A stretch of 64,000 bases of DNA. Origin: Planctomycetota bacterium. GTDB taxonomy: Bacteria > Planctomycetota > UBA1135 > GCA-002686595. Both the position numbers and the translations under genes were made by a program. The notes under the pieces were generated by a model. That model searched no databases. It had not been told where the DNA came from and was given only the letters and a program-made list of their open reading frames with translations. This document shows, in pieces, positions 1 to 8,959 of this stretch (position 1 is its first letter; each line of letters opens with the position of its first letter). The stretch covers positions 124,001 through 188,000 of the forward strand of contig JAPLOF010000015.1 in NCBI GenBank assembly GCA_026692665.1. The letters run 5' to 3'.

Positions 1-1
1 G

Positions 2-2704
2 AGCGCGCTTCCGCCCCCCGCGAACGACAACTGCGCCAGCGCGAGCCTGATCGTGGGTCTGGGTCCGCATGCCTTCGACAACACGACGGCCACGACCGGC
101 ACTCAGGGACAGGCCGAGGCGCTGTGCAACCTCCAGCTGCAGACACGCATCGACGACGACATCTGGTTCGTCTGGCGCGCGCCGTTCGCCGGGCCGGCTG
201 AACTGCGCTCCTGCGGCAGCACGCCCAACACGAAGATCGCCGTGTACCCGGGCCAGGGTTGCCCGACGGCCCAGGCCCTGGGGTGCAACGACGACAGCTG
301 CGGACTGCAGTCCCGCGTGCAGTGGACGGTCACGCAGGGCGCGTTCTACACGATTCAACTCGGGCGCTCGCCAGGGGGCCTGGGCGTCGGACCGGGCACG
401 TTCAGCATCACGCCGGCGGTGTTCCCGCCGAACGACGACTGTCTCAACGCGAGCCCCCTTTCCGGCTTCGGCACGTTTGCCTTCGACACGACGTTCGCGA
501 CAGCCACGTGGCAAGGACAGTTCGACCCGACCTGCGCGTTCAACGGATCCACCACCATCCCGAACGACCTCTGGTACACGTGGATCTCGCCGATCAGCGG
601 CGACATTCGCATCGAGACGTGTGGCAGCACGATCGACACCAAGCTCTCGGTGTTCAGCACCGGCAGCGGCTGCCCGACCGTGGGCGGTCCAGTCTGCAAC
701 GACGATTTCTGCGGCCTCGCGAGTCGGGTGGTCCTCGCCAACGTCACCGCCGGCGACGCGTTCACGATCCAGTTGGGAGCCTCGCCCTACGCTCCGGGAG
801 GAGGCGCCGGCACATTGCGCATCGAGCCTTCGCTCGCACCCCCGAACGACGACTGCAACAACCCCCAGACGCTCGTCGGAGAGGGGCTGTTCAACTTCGA
901 CTTCACCTCGGCGACCACCGGCAGCGAAGGCCAGTTCGAGGCCGCCTGTTCCTTCTTCGGTGTGACTGCCTTCCCGAACGACGTCTGGTTCCAGTGGGTC
1001 TCCCCGTTCACGGGCACCGTGGAGGTCGACACCTGCGGCACACAGGTCGAAGGACGTACCGCGCTCTACGCCGGCTCGGGCTGCCCGAGCGCGCCCGCCA
1101 TCGCCTGCAACGACATCTACTGCTACTACGGCGAGTCGCGTGTCAGCGCGACGGTGAACGCGGGCCAGACCTACACGATCCAACTCGGACGCGGCCTCAG
1201 CACGCCGAGCATCGCGTTGGGCCAGCTGCGCATCTCGCGCGTGTTCCCCCCCGTCAACGACCAGTGCTCCACACCCGAACCGATCAGCGGCACGGGCTTG
1301 TTCCCTTTCGACAACACGCGGGCCACGACCGGCCTGGAAGGCCAGCAGAACCCTCAGTGCGCGAGCTTCGGGTTCACGCAAACCGACAATGACGTGTGGT
1401 TCCGGTGGATCGCTCCCTTGACCGGCCTGTACAGCATCTCCACCTGCGGCCTGGCGCAGAACCTGGACACGAAGCTCGCCGTGTACAGCGGGGTCGGTTG
1501 CTCGGGCATCGTCGCGCTGGAGTGCAACGACTATGCCTGCTTCTACGAGTCGAATGTCTGCCTCGACGCGATCGCCGGGCAGGTGTACACGATCCAGATC
1601 GGGACGTTCTTGGGAGCACCCGGCCTGGCCGGCGAGTTCCGGATCCAGCTCACGCCACCCCCGACCAGCACGTGCTCCCCGCTCGACGACGGTCGTACCG
1701 AAGACGCGCTGACCACCGCCCAGCCGGGCGAGATCGCCTGGATGCAGGGTTTCGGAAGTCCCGGCCAGCAGACCCGGGTCACGCGCATCGAGACCACCTT
1801 CGGCTCGGCCCAGTTCCCCACGACCGGCCCGCCCGCGGGAGCGCCCTTCACCGTCGCGCTGTGGGATGACCCGAACGACGATGGGGACATCGGCGACGGC
1901 GTACTGCTCGTGACGGCCTCCGGCACGATCGCAGCCGGATCGGTCGAAACCGACGTGTTCCAGTCGATCTCGATCCCGCCTACGGACGTGAGCGGAGTGT
2001 TCTTCGTCGGCGCGGTGACGGGCACCACCGGCCCCCCGACGTACCCGGCTCCGATCGACTCCGATTCCGCGGCGCGCTGCGACACGCGGCCGGGCAGTTT
2101 CGTGGCGGCCGCACTCGGAACGACCTTCGACTACCAGTCGCTCGGCCTCAACGCGCTCGCGCCGATGCGCCTCGAGAGCGTCGGGATCCAAGGCACCTTC
2201 CTCCTGCGCGCGGAGTGCACGCCGATCTTCACCGGGACGCCCTTCTGCTTCGGAGACGGGCAGGGGACACCCTGCCCCTGCGGAAACAACGCGGCGCCGG
2301 GTACCAACAGCGGTTGCCGAAACTCGCTCGGCCTAGGTGCTTTGCTTCGCGCGAGCGGCTCGGCGTCCATCTCCTCGGACACTGTGCGCCTGGACGGCTC
2401 CCAGATGCTCAACGGGACCGCGCTCTACTTCCAGGGTTCGGCGCAGTTCGGAGGAGGGCTGGGCACCGTCTTCGGGGACGGGCTGCGCTGCGCCGGTGGG
2501 ACGATCCGCCGGTTGGCCGTGCGGGTCAACTCCGGCGGTGCGTCGTTCCTGCCGAGCCTGGGTTCGCCCTCGATCTCGGCGTTGGGACAGGTCTCCGTTC
2601 CTGGTGCGCGCAGCTATCAGGTGTGGTACCGAAACGCCGCCGCATTCTGCACGAGTTCGACCTTCAACCTCTCGAACGGGATCTCGCTCGACTGGCAGTT
2701 GTGA
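2..2704 (+). CDS. Secreted repeat protein with four NDDC-type domains and the shared C-terminal module (5' end outside window)
   Basis: The reading frame is open from the left edge, so the start codon and any signal peptide lie outside. The visible part has four repeats of about 125-135 residues. Each begins with NDDC or a variant, holds a DVWFxW-type strand and a TCG motif, then a CND(D/I)xC motif, and ends in a YTIQLG strand. This pattern resembles beta-sandwich pre-peptidase C-terminal-like domains, but that is inference. A non-repeated stretch of about 185 residues with an acidic DDPNDDGDIGDG loop follows (about 1670-2230). The last 150 residues, from about 2243, are the shared cysteine-rich C-terminal module that ends just before the stop. 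No catalytic motif is visible. The likely role is an extracellular or surface structural protein. The same NDDC repeats recur in the gene at 19748-21769. Confidence 0.85.
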   Translation, partial: SALPPPANDNCASASLIVGLGPHAFDNTTATTGTQGQAEALCNLQLQTRIDDDIWFVWRAPFAGPAELRSCGSTPNTKIAVYPGQGCPTAQALGCNDDSCGLQSRVQWTVTQGAFYTIQLGRSPGGLGVGPGTFSITPAVFPPNDDCLNASPLSGFGTFAFDTTFATATWQGQFDPTCAFNGSTTIPNDLWYTWISPISGDIRIETCGSTIDTKLSVFSTGSGCPTVGGPVCNDDFCGLASRVVLANVTAGDAFTIQLGASPYAPGGGAGTLRIEPSLAPPNDDCNNPQTLVGEGLFNFDFTSATTGSEGQFEAACSFFGVTAFPNDVWFQWVSPFTGTVEVDTCGTQVEGRTALYAGSGCPSAPAIACNDIYCYYGESRVSATVNAGQTYTIQLGRGLSTPSIALGQLRISRVFPPVNDQCSTPEPISGTGLFPFDNTRATTGLEGQQNPQCASFGFTQTDNDVWFRWIAPLTGLYSISTCGLAQNLDTKLAVYSGVGCSGIVALECNDYACFYESNVCLDAIAGQVYTIQIGTFLGAPGLAGEFRIQLTPPPTSTCSPLDDGRTEDALTTAQPGEIAWMQGFGSPGQQTRVTRIETTFGSAQFPTTGPPAGAPFTVALWDDPNDDGDIGDGVLLVTASGTIAAGSVETDVFQSISIPPTDVSGVFFVGAVTGTTGPPTYPAPIDSDSAARCDTRPGSFVAAALGTTFDYQSLGLNALAPMRLESVGIQGTFLLRAECTPIFTGTPFCFGDGQGTPCPCGNNAAPGTNSGCRNSLGLGALLRASGSASISSDTVRLDGSQMLNGTALYFQGSAQFGGGLGTVFGDGLRCAGGTIRRLAVRVNSGGASFLPSLGSPSISALGQVSVPGARSYQVWYRNAAAFCTSSTFNLSNGISLDWQL

Positions 2705-2737
2705 CTTCTCTCCGTGCGCGCCCGTTCGGGGCGAGGA

Positions 2738-2756
2738 GCCGGGACTGACTCCCGGC
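2738..2756 (+). terminator. Hairpin after the first module gene
   Basis: A perfect 7-bp GC-rich stem (GCCGGGA with TCCCGGC) closes a 5-nt loop 34 bases past the stop codon at 2704. There is no T-run, so Rho-independent activity is uncertain, but its place between convergent genes fits a terminator. Confidence 0.45.
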
Positions 2757-2793
2757 ACGTTACAAGTCACCCCTAGTCGTTCCCGGCTCGTGG

Positions 2794-2824
2794 GTGGCCG
2801 GTGCGCGCATCGCGAGCCGGCCAC
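2794..2824 (-). terminator. Hairpin after the DUF1501 gene
   Basis: GTGGCCGG at 2794-2801 pairs perfectly with CCGGCCAC at 2817-2824. The hairpin lies 12 bases beyond the stop codon of the minus-strand gene that ends at 2836. No T-tract follows. Confidence 0.4.
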
Positions 2825-2835
2825 TCGACGACCTG

Positions 2836-4239
2836 CTAAGTGAGGATGTCCCGCGCCACGGCGCCGTGCACGTCCGTGAGGCGGAAGTCCCGGCCAGCGT
2901 AGTTGTAGGTCAGCCGCTCGTGGTCGATCCCGAGCAGGTGCAGGATCGTGGCGTGCCAATCGTGGATCGACATGCGGCCATCGACCGCTTCGATCCCGTT
3001 CTCGTCCGTCGCGCCGTAGGAGTATCCGCCCTTCACTCCGCCGCCCGCCATCCAGGTGGTGAAGCCGCGATTGTTGTGGTCACGCCCGTCCTCGTTCTGC
3101 GCGTACGGCGTGCGGCCGAACTCGCCGCCCCAGACGACGAGCGTGTCCTCCAGCATCCCCTGCCGCTTCAGGTCCGCGAGCAGCGCGGCGACGGGCTTGT
3201 CGATCGAGGTGCACTTCTGCGGCAGCTCCTCGCGGAGGTTGCGGTGGTGGTCCCAGCCCCCCATGGAGACTTCCACGAAGCGCACGCCCGCTTGCGCCAG
3301 ATGGCGCGCCATCAGGCACTGGCGTCCGAATGCGTCCGTCTCCTGCTTGCCGATCCCGTAGGACTCGAGCGTTTCCGGCTTCTCCTTCGAGAGGTCGATC
3401 AGACCGGGCAATTCGGCCTGCATGCGGAAGGCCAACTCGAAGGACTCGATCACCCCGTCCACCTCGTCGCTGCCCTTCTCGCGGCGCGCATGGTCCTTGT
3501 TCAGCCGCTGCAGGAGGTCGAGTTGCGCGCGCTGAGCTTCGGTCGAGAGGCGCGAGTTCGCGATGTCCTCGACGGCGCTCGCGCTGCCTCCATTGCGCGT
3601 GCGCGTCGCGCGCTCGGATCCGATCCGCATTCCCTGGTAGGTGGCCGGCAGGAACGAGCTGCCGTAGTTCTGCGCGCCGCCTTGCCCGGAGGGGGGGTTG
3701 ATGGTCACGAACCCGGGCAGGTTGCGGTTCGTCGTGCCGAGCCCGTACAGCGTCCACGCGCCCAGCGAGGGCCTCACGAACTGGAAGCTGCCCGTGTGCA
3801 GTTTCAAGAATGCCTGCGCGTGCGCGGGCACGTCGGTCTGCATCCCGCGCAGCAGGCACAGCTGATCGGCCTGCTTCGACAGCTCGGGAAACAGCTCGCT
3901 GATCCACAGGCCGCTCTTCCCGCTCTGCCGGAACTTCCAGGGCGAGGCCATCAGTCGCGCGCCCTGCCGATAGCCCGAGAGCGTCTGCCCGTCGTGCTCG
4001 GCGAGCTTCGGCTTGTAGTCGAACGTGTCGACGTGCGAGGGCGCGCCCGCCATGCACAGGAAGATCACGCGCTTGGCGCGCGCGGCGTGGTGGCCGGCAC
4101 GGGGCGCGAGCGGATCGCTCGGAGCCTCCTGCGCCGGAAGCAGGCCGCGCAGCGCAAGGAGGCCGAAGCCGCACGACAGGAACCGCAGTGTGTCGCGCCG
4201 CGAGGAGAGCAGGTCGTTCGAGGATCGGAATTCGCTCAT
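2836..4239 (-). CDS. DUF1501 family protein with Tat signal
   Basis: This 467-residue protein begins with a twin-arginine signal (SSRRDTLRFLSCG, about residues 12-24) and a hydrophobic stretch, so export by the Tat system is likely. The body matches the DUF1501 family (sulfatase-like fold, common in Planctomycetota): an FLCMAGAPSHVDTFDYKP segment near residues 58-75, WDHHRNL in the middle, and a VVWGGEFGRTPYAQ...GRDHN block about 100 residues from the end. Family members usually sit next to a DUF1549/DUF1553 cytochrome gene, as here: the stop of that gene is 14 bases upstream, which implies one transcript. The biochemical role of the pair is not established. Proposals in the literature centre on polysaccharide or surface degradation. 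Length is normal for the family. Confidence 0.93.
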   Translation of the reverse strand: MSEFRSSNDLLSSRRDTLRFLSCGFGLLALRGLLPAQEAPSDPLAPRAGHHAARAKRVIFLCMAGAPSHVDTFDYKPKLAEHDGQTLSGYRQGARLMASPWKFRQSGKSGLWISELFPELSKQADQLCLLRGMQTDVPAHAQAFLKLHTGSFQFVRPSLGAWTLYGLGTTNRNLPGFVTINPPSGQGGAQNYGSSFLPATYQGMRIGSERATRTRNGGSASAVEDIANSRLSTEAQRAQLDLLQRLNKDHARREKGSDEVDGVIESFELAFRMQAELPGLIDLSKEKPETLESYGIGKQETDAFGRQCLMARHLAQAGVRFVEVSMGGWDHHRNLREELPQKCTSIDKPVAALLADLKRQGMLEDTLVVWGGEFGRTPYAQNEDGRDHNNRGFTTWMAGGGVKGGYSYGATDENGIEAVDGRMSIHDWHATILHLLGIDHERLTYNYAGRDFRLTDVHGAVARDILT

Positions 4240-4253
4240 GGCCGTGCTCCCTT

Positions 4254-6989
4254 TCAGCCCAGGTACCGGAATTCGGCGCTTTGGAAGAGCACCTGCCCGA
4301 ACGCCGACCAGGCGGCTCGCCGGGAGTCGGGGGCGGCGCCCGTGGCGGCCGGCCGGTCACGCCGGGTGCCGCGGCGATCGGGCGCGCGCCCGTCCTTGCC
4401 GGCGAGCTTGACGAAGTCGTCGAGGAAGTGCTTCACCGACTCGCGCTCGCCCTGGCTCGGCTTTCGGCCGTGGGCCAGCTCGAACGCGAAGGCGATGCGC
4501 TGATCGTCGCCCCCGTCCATGGCGAGCAGGCGGTCGGCGAAGGCGTCCGAGATCCTCAGCACGTCCTCGTCGTTCATGAGATACAGCGCCTGGGTGGCGA
4601 CGTTCGTCTCTTCGCGGTCTCCAGTGACGAACGCGGCGTCGGGGGCGTCGAACACGTCGAGCGCTCCGGGCAGGTGATCACGCAGGATCGGGAGGTAGAC
4701 CGAACGCACGGGCCGGTCGCGTTGGACCAGGTCGATCAGCTCCTCGCGCTGCAGCTGCCCCTCGACCGCGCCAACGGGGGATCCGACCGGAGGCTTGGAC
4801 TCCAGCAGGCCCGCGACAGCGAGCATCGCATCCCGGATCGCCTCGGCTTCGAGCCTGCGTTCGGGCATGCGCCAGAGGGTCACCACCTCCGGGTCGGCCT
4901 TCTCGTTTCGGGGATCGCCCAGCGAATCCAGGCGGTAGGCATGCGTCAGCACGATCTCGCGCACGAGCTGCTTCGTGGACCAGCCCGAGCTCTGGAGCCG
5001 CAGCGCCAGGTGATCGAGCAGGGCCGGATGGTCCGGACCCTGTCCGCTGCTCCCGAAGTTGTCGGGCGTGCGCACGATCCCCGCTCCGAACAGGTGCAGC
5101 CACACGCGGTTCACCCAGACTCGCGCTGTGAGCGGATTCGATTCGGCCGTGATCCAGTCCGCGAGTTCCCGGCGTCCGCTGCCGTGGCTGATGACGCTCG
5201 TCGACGATGCATCGACGACGCGTGGGAAGCCGCGCGGCACGACCTGTCCCGGTTTGTCGAGCTCGCCGCGATCCAGGACCGCGATATCGCGCGCGCGGCC
5301 TTCGGCCACGCCCATCGCGAGTCGATTCCCGGGCAGGGCATGACCGCTCGCATCGAAACGGGAAAGCAGCTCGTCGAGCATCGCCGTCTGCTCGCGCGCG
5401 GTCTTGATTCGGAAGACATCCACGCCGTCCGGCTTCTTCCGCTCGCCATCGGGGCCAGTCCGGTTCGTGTCCATGCCCGCCTCGGCCACTCGCGCGAAGT
5501 TGTCGCGCGCTCTCTCGAGGAATGCGCGCAGCGTCGTGTTCATGTCCGCACCGTTCGGCACGCGCGCGGCCTTGGGCAGCGGAATCAGCGACGCGGGTTG
5601 GTTGTTTCCCGGGCCGCGATAGGTCCCGTAGCGCGTCTCCGTGCTCAGGAAGATCCCGGCCAGGGCGTAGTAGTCCGCCGTCGGGATCGGATCGAACTTG
5701 TGGTCGTGACAGCGGGCGCAGGCGACGGTGAGCCCCAGCACGCCCTGAGAGAGCGTGTCGATCTGCTCGTCCGCCACGTCGAGCGCGAACTGACGCCGAT
5801 CCCGCGTGTTGTGGCTCTTGGATCCGAGCGCGAGGAAACCCGTCGCGATCAGGTTGGCTGCGCGTTCGTCGTCGTCGGCCGCGGGCAGGAGGTCGCCCGC
5901 GACCTGCGCGCGCAGGAATTCGTCGTAGGGCAGATCGGAGTTGAACGCGTCGATGACCCAGTCGCGGTATCGCCACGCCTGCGGATACACGAGGTTCGTG
6001 TCCTTGCCGCTGGATTCGGCGTAGCGGGCGACGTCGAGCCAGTGGCGTCCCCAGCGCTCGCCGAACGCACTCGAGGCGAGGAGTCGGTCGACCACGGTCT
6101 CGAAGGCCGCGGGTGACTTGTCCTTCTCGAACGTCTCGATCTCCGGCAGGGTGGGCGGCAGCCCGGTCAGATCGAACGTCACCCGGCGCAGCCAGGTGCG
6201 CCGGTCCGCATCGCCCACCGGCGCGACACCCTTGGCTTCCATCGCCGCCAGAAGGTGCCGGTCGATCTCGCTCCAGGCCCAGTTCGCATCCTTCGTCGCG
6301 GGGGCTGGCGAGTCGACCGGGGCGCGAAAGGCCCAGAACTCGCGCGCCTTCGCGAAGTCGATCGGGCTCTTCGGCGCGGCTTTCGCCGTGGTGGCTCCCG
6401 GCCAGGGCGCCCCCATCCCGACCCAGCGCTCGAAGTCGCGCACCACCTCGGTCGCGAGCGCCGCCTTGGGCGGCATCTGCAGGTCCTCGTCCGCATAGCG
6501 GAGCGCTTGGACGAGCAAGCTGCCGTCGGCGTCGCCGACCGTGATCGCGGGACCCGTGGATCCGCCGGCGAGCAGCGACTCGCGGGAATCGACGCGCAGG
6601 CCGCCCTTCAACTTCTTCGCGGAGGAGGAATGGCACTCGTAGCACTGCGCGGCGAGAACGGGCCGGATCTTCGCCTCGAAGAACGCGAGTTCCTCGGGAG
6701 TCGCCACCCGCTCGGTCGTGGGCTCGGGAGTCTCGCTTGCGGGGCTCGGCCGCGCCGCACCGGCCGAGCGCGTGAACTCGGCTTCGGTGACGAATCCGTC
6801 ACGATCACGATCGAGCCGCCGGAACGCGGCATCGCCGCGGTTGAACTCGCTCGCGCTGATCCTGCCGTCGAGGTCTGTGTCGAGCCGGCGCAGGACGGCC
6901 TGCCACGCCTGGTCGCGATCGCGTTGCTGCGCCGCGACGGCGATCGCCAGGAACATGGCGGAGGATGCGAGGAGGATCGTGCTCTTCAC
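4254..6989 (-). CDS. Planctomycete cytochrome c / DUF1549 / DUF1553 protein with two EF-hands
   Basis: The GTG at 6989 is chosen as start because it gives a clean Sec signal peptide (MKSTILLASSAMFLAIAVAAQQ). The frame stays open upstream, so a start 26 codons earlier is possible. Two EF-hand loops follow (DTDLDGRISASEF and DRDRDGFVTEAEF, about residues 35-75). Next come a planctomycete cytochrome c domain with CYECH near residue 113, a DUF1549 domain with a second CxxCH (CARCHDHKFDP) near residue 424, and a C-terminal DUF1553 domain. It is probably a periplasmic heme protein. It forms an operon with the downstream DUF1501 gene. Calcium-binding EF-hands ahead of the cytochrome are less usual than the plain architecture. 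Confidence 0.92.
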   Translation of the reverse strand: MKSTILLASSAMFLAIAVAAQQRDRDQAWQAVLRRLDTDLDGRISASEFNRGDAAFRRLDRDRDGFVTEAEFTRSAGAARPSPASETPEPTTERVATPEELAFFEAKIRPVLAAQCYECHSSSAKKLKGGLRVDSRESLLAGGSTGPAITVGDADGSLLVQALRYADEDLQMPPKAALATEVVRDFERWVGMGAPWPGATTAKAAPKSPIDFAKAREFWAFRAPVDSPAPATKDANWAWSEIDRHLLAAMEAKGVAPVGDADRRTWLRRVTFDLTGLPPTLPEIETFEKDKSPAAFETVVDRLLASSAFGERWGRHWLDVARYAESSGKDTNLVYPQAWRYRDWVIDAFNSDLPYDEFLRAQVAGDLLPAADDDERAANLIATGFLALGSKSHNTRDRRQFALDVADEQIDTLSQGVLGLTVACARCHDHKFDPIPTADYYALAGIFLSTETRYGTYRGPGNNQPASLIPLPKAARVPNGADMNTTLRAFLERARDNFARVAEAGMDTNRTGPDGERKKPDGVDVFRIKTAREQTAMLDELLSRFDASGHALPGNRLAMGVAEGRARDIAVLDRGELDKPGQVVPRGFPRVVDASSTSVISHGSGRRELADWITAESNPLTARVWVNRVWLHLFGAGIVRTPDNFGSSGQGPDHPALLDHLALRLQSSGWSTKQLVREIVLTHAYRLDSLGDPRNEKADPEVVTLWRMPERRLEAEAIRDAMLAVAGLLESKPPVGSPVGAVEGQLQREELIDLVQRDRPVRSVYLPILRDHLPGALDVFDAPDAAFVTGDREETNVATQALYLMNDEDVLRISDAFADRLLAMDGGDDQRIAFAFELAHGRKPSQGERESVKHFLDDFVKLAGKDGRAPDRRGTRRDRPAATGAAPDSRRAAWSAFGQVLFQSAEFRYLG

Positions 6990-7136
6990 GGTCGGGACTC
7001 GGTGGGCGTGCGTCGGTCCATGTTTCGACTGGATCGGACCATCCGCCCGAGCCGTCTGCACCTGCAACCCGCCCCAGAGGAGGGGGTTCCGGGCCCGTGT
7101 TCCCGAATCCGCGAGTCCGGCCAGCCCCGGATGGGA

Positions 7137-8825
7137 TCAGAGACCGCTTCCCCATCCGGTCCAGCCCGGTCCGCGCACCACGCGACCGGGTCTGGCCTCG
7201 GTGGGTTCACCATCCCGCAGGACCTGCACGCCGTTGACGAACACGTGCTCCATCCCCGTGGCGAGTTGGTGCGGCTCCTCGAAGGTCGCGCGATCCGCGA
7301 CGTGCTCCGGATCGAAGACGACGACGTCGGCAAAGTGCCCGGGCGACAGCCGCCCCCGCTCGCGCAGGCGCAAGTTCTCGGCGGGCATCGACGTGAGCCT
7401 TCGAACGGCTTCCTCCAACGGAACCAGGCCCTCGTCGCGCGAGTAGCGGCCGAGGAGGCGGGCGAAGTTCCCGTACGAACGCGGGTGTGGATTCGACTTC
7501 AGGAACACGCCCTCGGGAGCTGGCGCGCCGCCGTCGGACCCGAAGCTGACCCACGGGAGCTGGACCTGACGCCGGACGTTTTCCTCCGACATCAGGAAGT
7601 AGATCGTCCCGACGCGCGTGTGATCCGCCACGACGAGGTCCATCACCGTGTCCTCGATCGAAGTTCCGCGTTCGCGCGCGACGGCGGCGAGGGTCTTGCC
7701 CGTCAGGGGCTTGAGCGCCTCGCTCTTGAACTCGACGAGGAGCACGCGCTCGGCCGATCCCGCGGCGAGGAGCAGGTTCTCCCACTGGTCCGTCGGCTTG
7801 CGCATCTCGGCAGCCACGCGCGCGCGGATCGCCGGGTCCTTCAGGCGCTCGCACCACGCATCGAGGCCGCCTTCCTGCACCCAGGGCGGCATCGAGGCGT
7901 CGAGCCCGGTGGACCCGGCCGTGTACGTGTACATGTCGGCCCGGATGTCCAGCCCGGCGGCGCGTGCGGCCTCGACCCGCTCGATCACCTGCGTCATCTT
8001 GGGCCAGTTCGCTTCGCCGGCCGCCTTGAGGTGGTAGATCTCGGCCGGAATACGCGCCCGTTTCGCGATCTCGATCAGCTCCTCGACGGCCTCGAGCAGC
8101 CGATTGCCTTCGCTGCGCAGGTGGCTGATGTAGGAGCCGCCGAATCGCGCGGCCTCGCTGCACAACGCGACGAGCTCGTCGGTCTTCGCATAGAACGCCG
8201 GGGCGTAGATCAGCGACGAGCCCACGCCCAGCGCGCCTTCCTCCATCGCCTGGCGCACGAGCCCGCGCATGCGCTCGAGCTCCTCCGCGGTCGGCGCGCG
8301 ATCGGCATGATCGAGCTCGTGGACACGCACGGTCGTGGCGCCGACGAACGAGGCCACGTTCACGGAAGTCCCACGCTGGACGACGTGATCGAGGTACTGA
8401 CCCAGCGTCGTCCAGGCGACGTCGAACTTCAGGTCCCCCTGCTGCGCGACCATCTCGCGCTTCATCTTCTCGTCGAGCGGCCCCATGGACTCGCCCTCGC
8501 CCATGACCTCCAGGGTGATGCCCTGCTTCAGATCGGAGAGAGCGCGACCATCGACGAGCAGCGAGTCCGTCGCCCAGGAGAGCATGTTCACGAACCCGGG
8601 CGCGATCGCCAGGCCGGTGGCGTCGACCTCGCGACGGCCACGCTCGGAGACCTGCCCGACCCGCGCGATGCGATCACCGCGGATGGCGACATCGCCGCGG
8701 TACGGAGGGCCGCCCCCGCCGTCGTAGATCGTCCCATTGCGAAGGACGACGTCGTACTCGGCGGAAGGCGAGGATGCACAGGCCGCGAACGCGAGCGCAC
8801 AACTGGAGGCGAGGAGGCGATTCAT
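7137..8825 (-). CDS. N-acyl-D-amino-acid deacylase-like amidohydrolase, lipoprotein
   Basis: The N-terminus is a lipoprotein signal (LAFAAC, lipid-modified Cys near residue 16), so the protein is probably anchored in a membrane. The fold is that of the amidohydrolase superfamily, D-aminoacylase branch: an initial VVLRNGTIYDG strand, a central EIYHLKAAG and YISHLRSEG region with candidate metal-ligand histidines, FGSDGGAP with the catalytic-type aspartate, and HPRSYGNFARLLGRY. The usual HxH after the first strand is replaced by NMLSW, and the position of the bridging cysteine reads VMGEGES. Both changes occur in a recognised side branch of the family, so the substrate may not be an N-acyl-D-amino acid. 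It lies 147 bases upstream of the DUF1553 gene on the same strand. Confidence 0.85.
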   Translation of the reverse strand: MNRLLASSCALAFAACASSPSAEYDVVLRNGTIYDGGGGPPYRGDVAIRGDRIARVGQVSERGRREVDATGLAIAPGFVNMLSWATDSLLVDGRALSDLKQGITLEVMGEGESMGPLDEKMKREMVAQQGDLKFDVAWTTLGQYLDHVVQRGTSVNVASFVGATTVRVHELDHADRAPTAEELERMRGLVRQAMEEGALGVGSSLIYAPAFYAKTDELVALCSEAARFGGSYISHLRSEGNRLLEAVEELIEIAKRARIPAEIYHLKAAGEANWPKMTQVIERVEAARAAGLDIRADMYTYTAGSTGLDASMPPWVQEGGLDAWCERLKDPAIRARVAAEMRKPTDQWENLLLAAGSAERVLLVEFKSEALKPLTGKTLAAVARERGTSIEDTVMDLVVADHTRVGTIYFLMSEENVRRQVQLPWVSFGSDGGAPAPEGVFLKSNPHPRSYGNFARLLGRYSRDEGLVPLEEAVRRLTSMPAENLRLRERGRLSPGHFADVVVFDPEHVADRATFEEPHQLATGMEHVFVNGVQVLRDGEPTEARPGRVVRGPGWTGWGSGL

Positions 8826-8959
8826 GCGTGTCCCTAAGTACTTCGCCGCGACTCCCGGCGCGAACCTCGGCCGCGGAATTCCATCCGGCCAGCGAGGGCC
8901 CGACTCGCGGCTCGGACTCCCTCTTCTCCAGATGCTGCGGTGAGCACAGAATCGGCTCC

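Noticed and set aside
2690-2704. PEP-CTERM or LPxTG-type sorting signal at the end of module proteins
   Set aside because: The proteins stop one or two residues after a tryptophan, with no hydrophobic helix and no basic tail.
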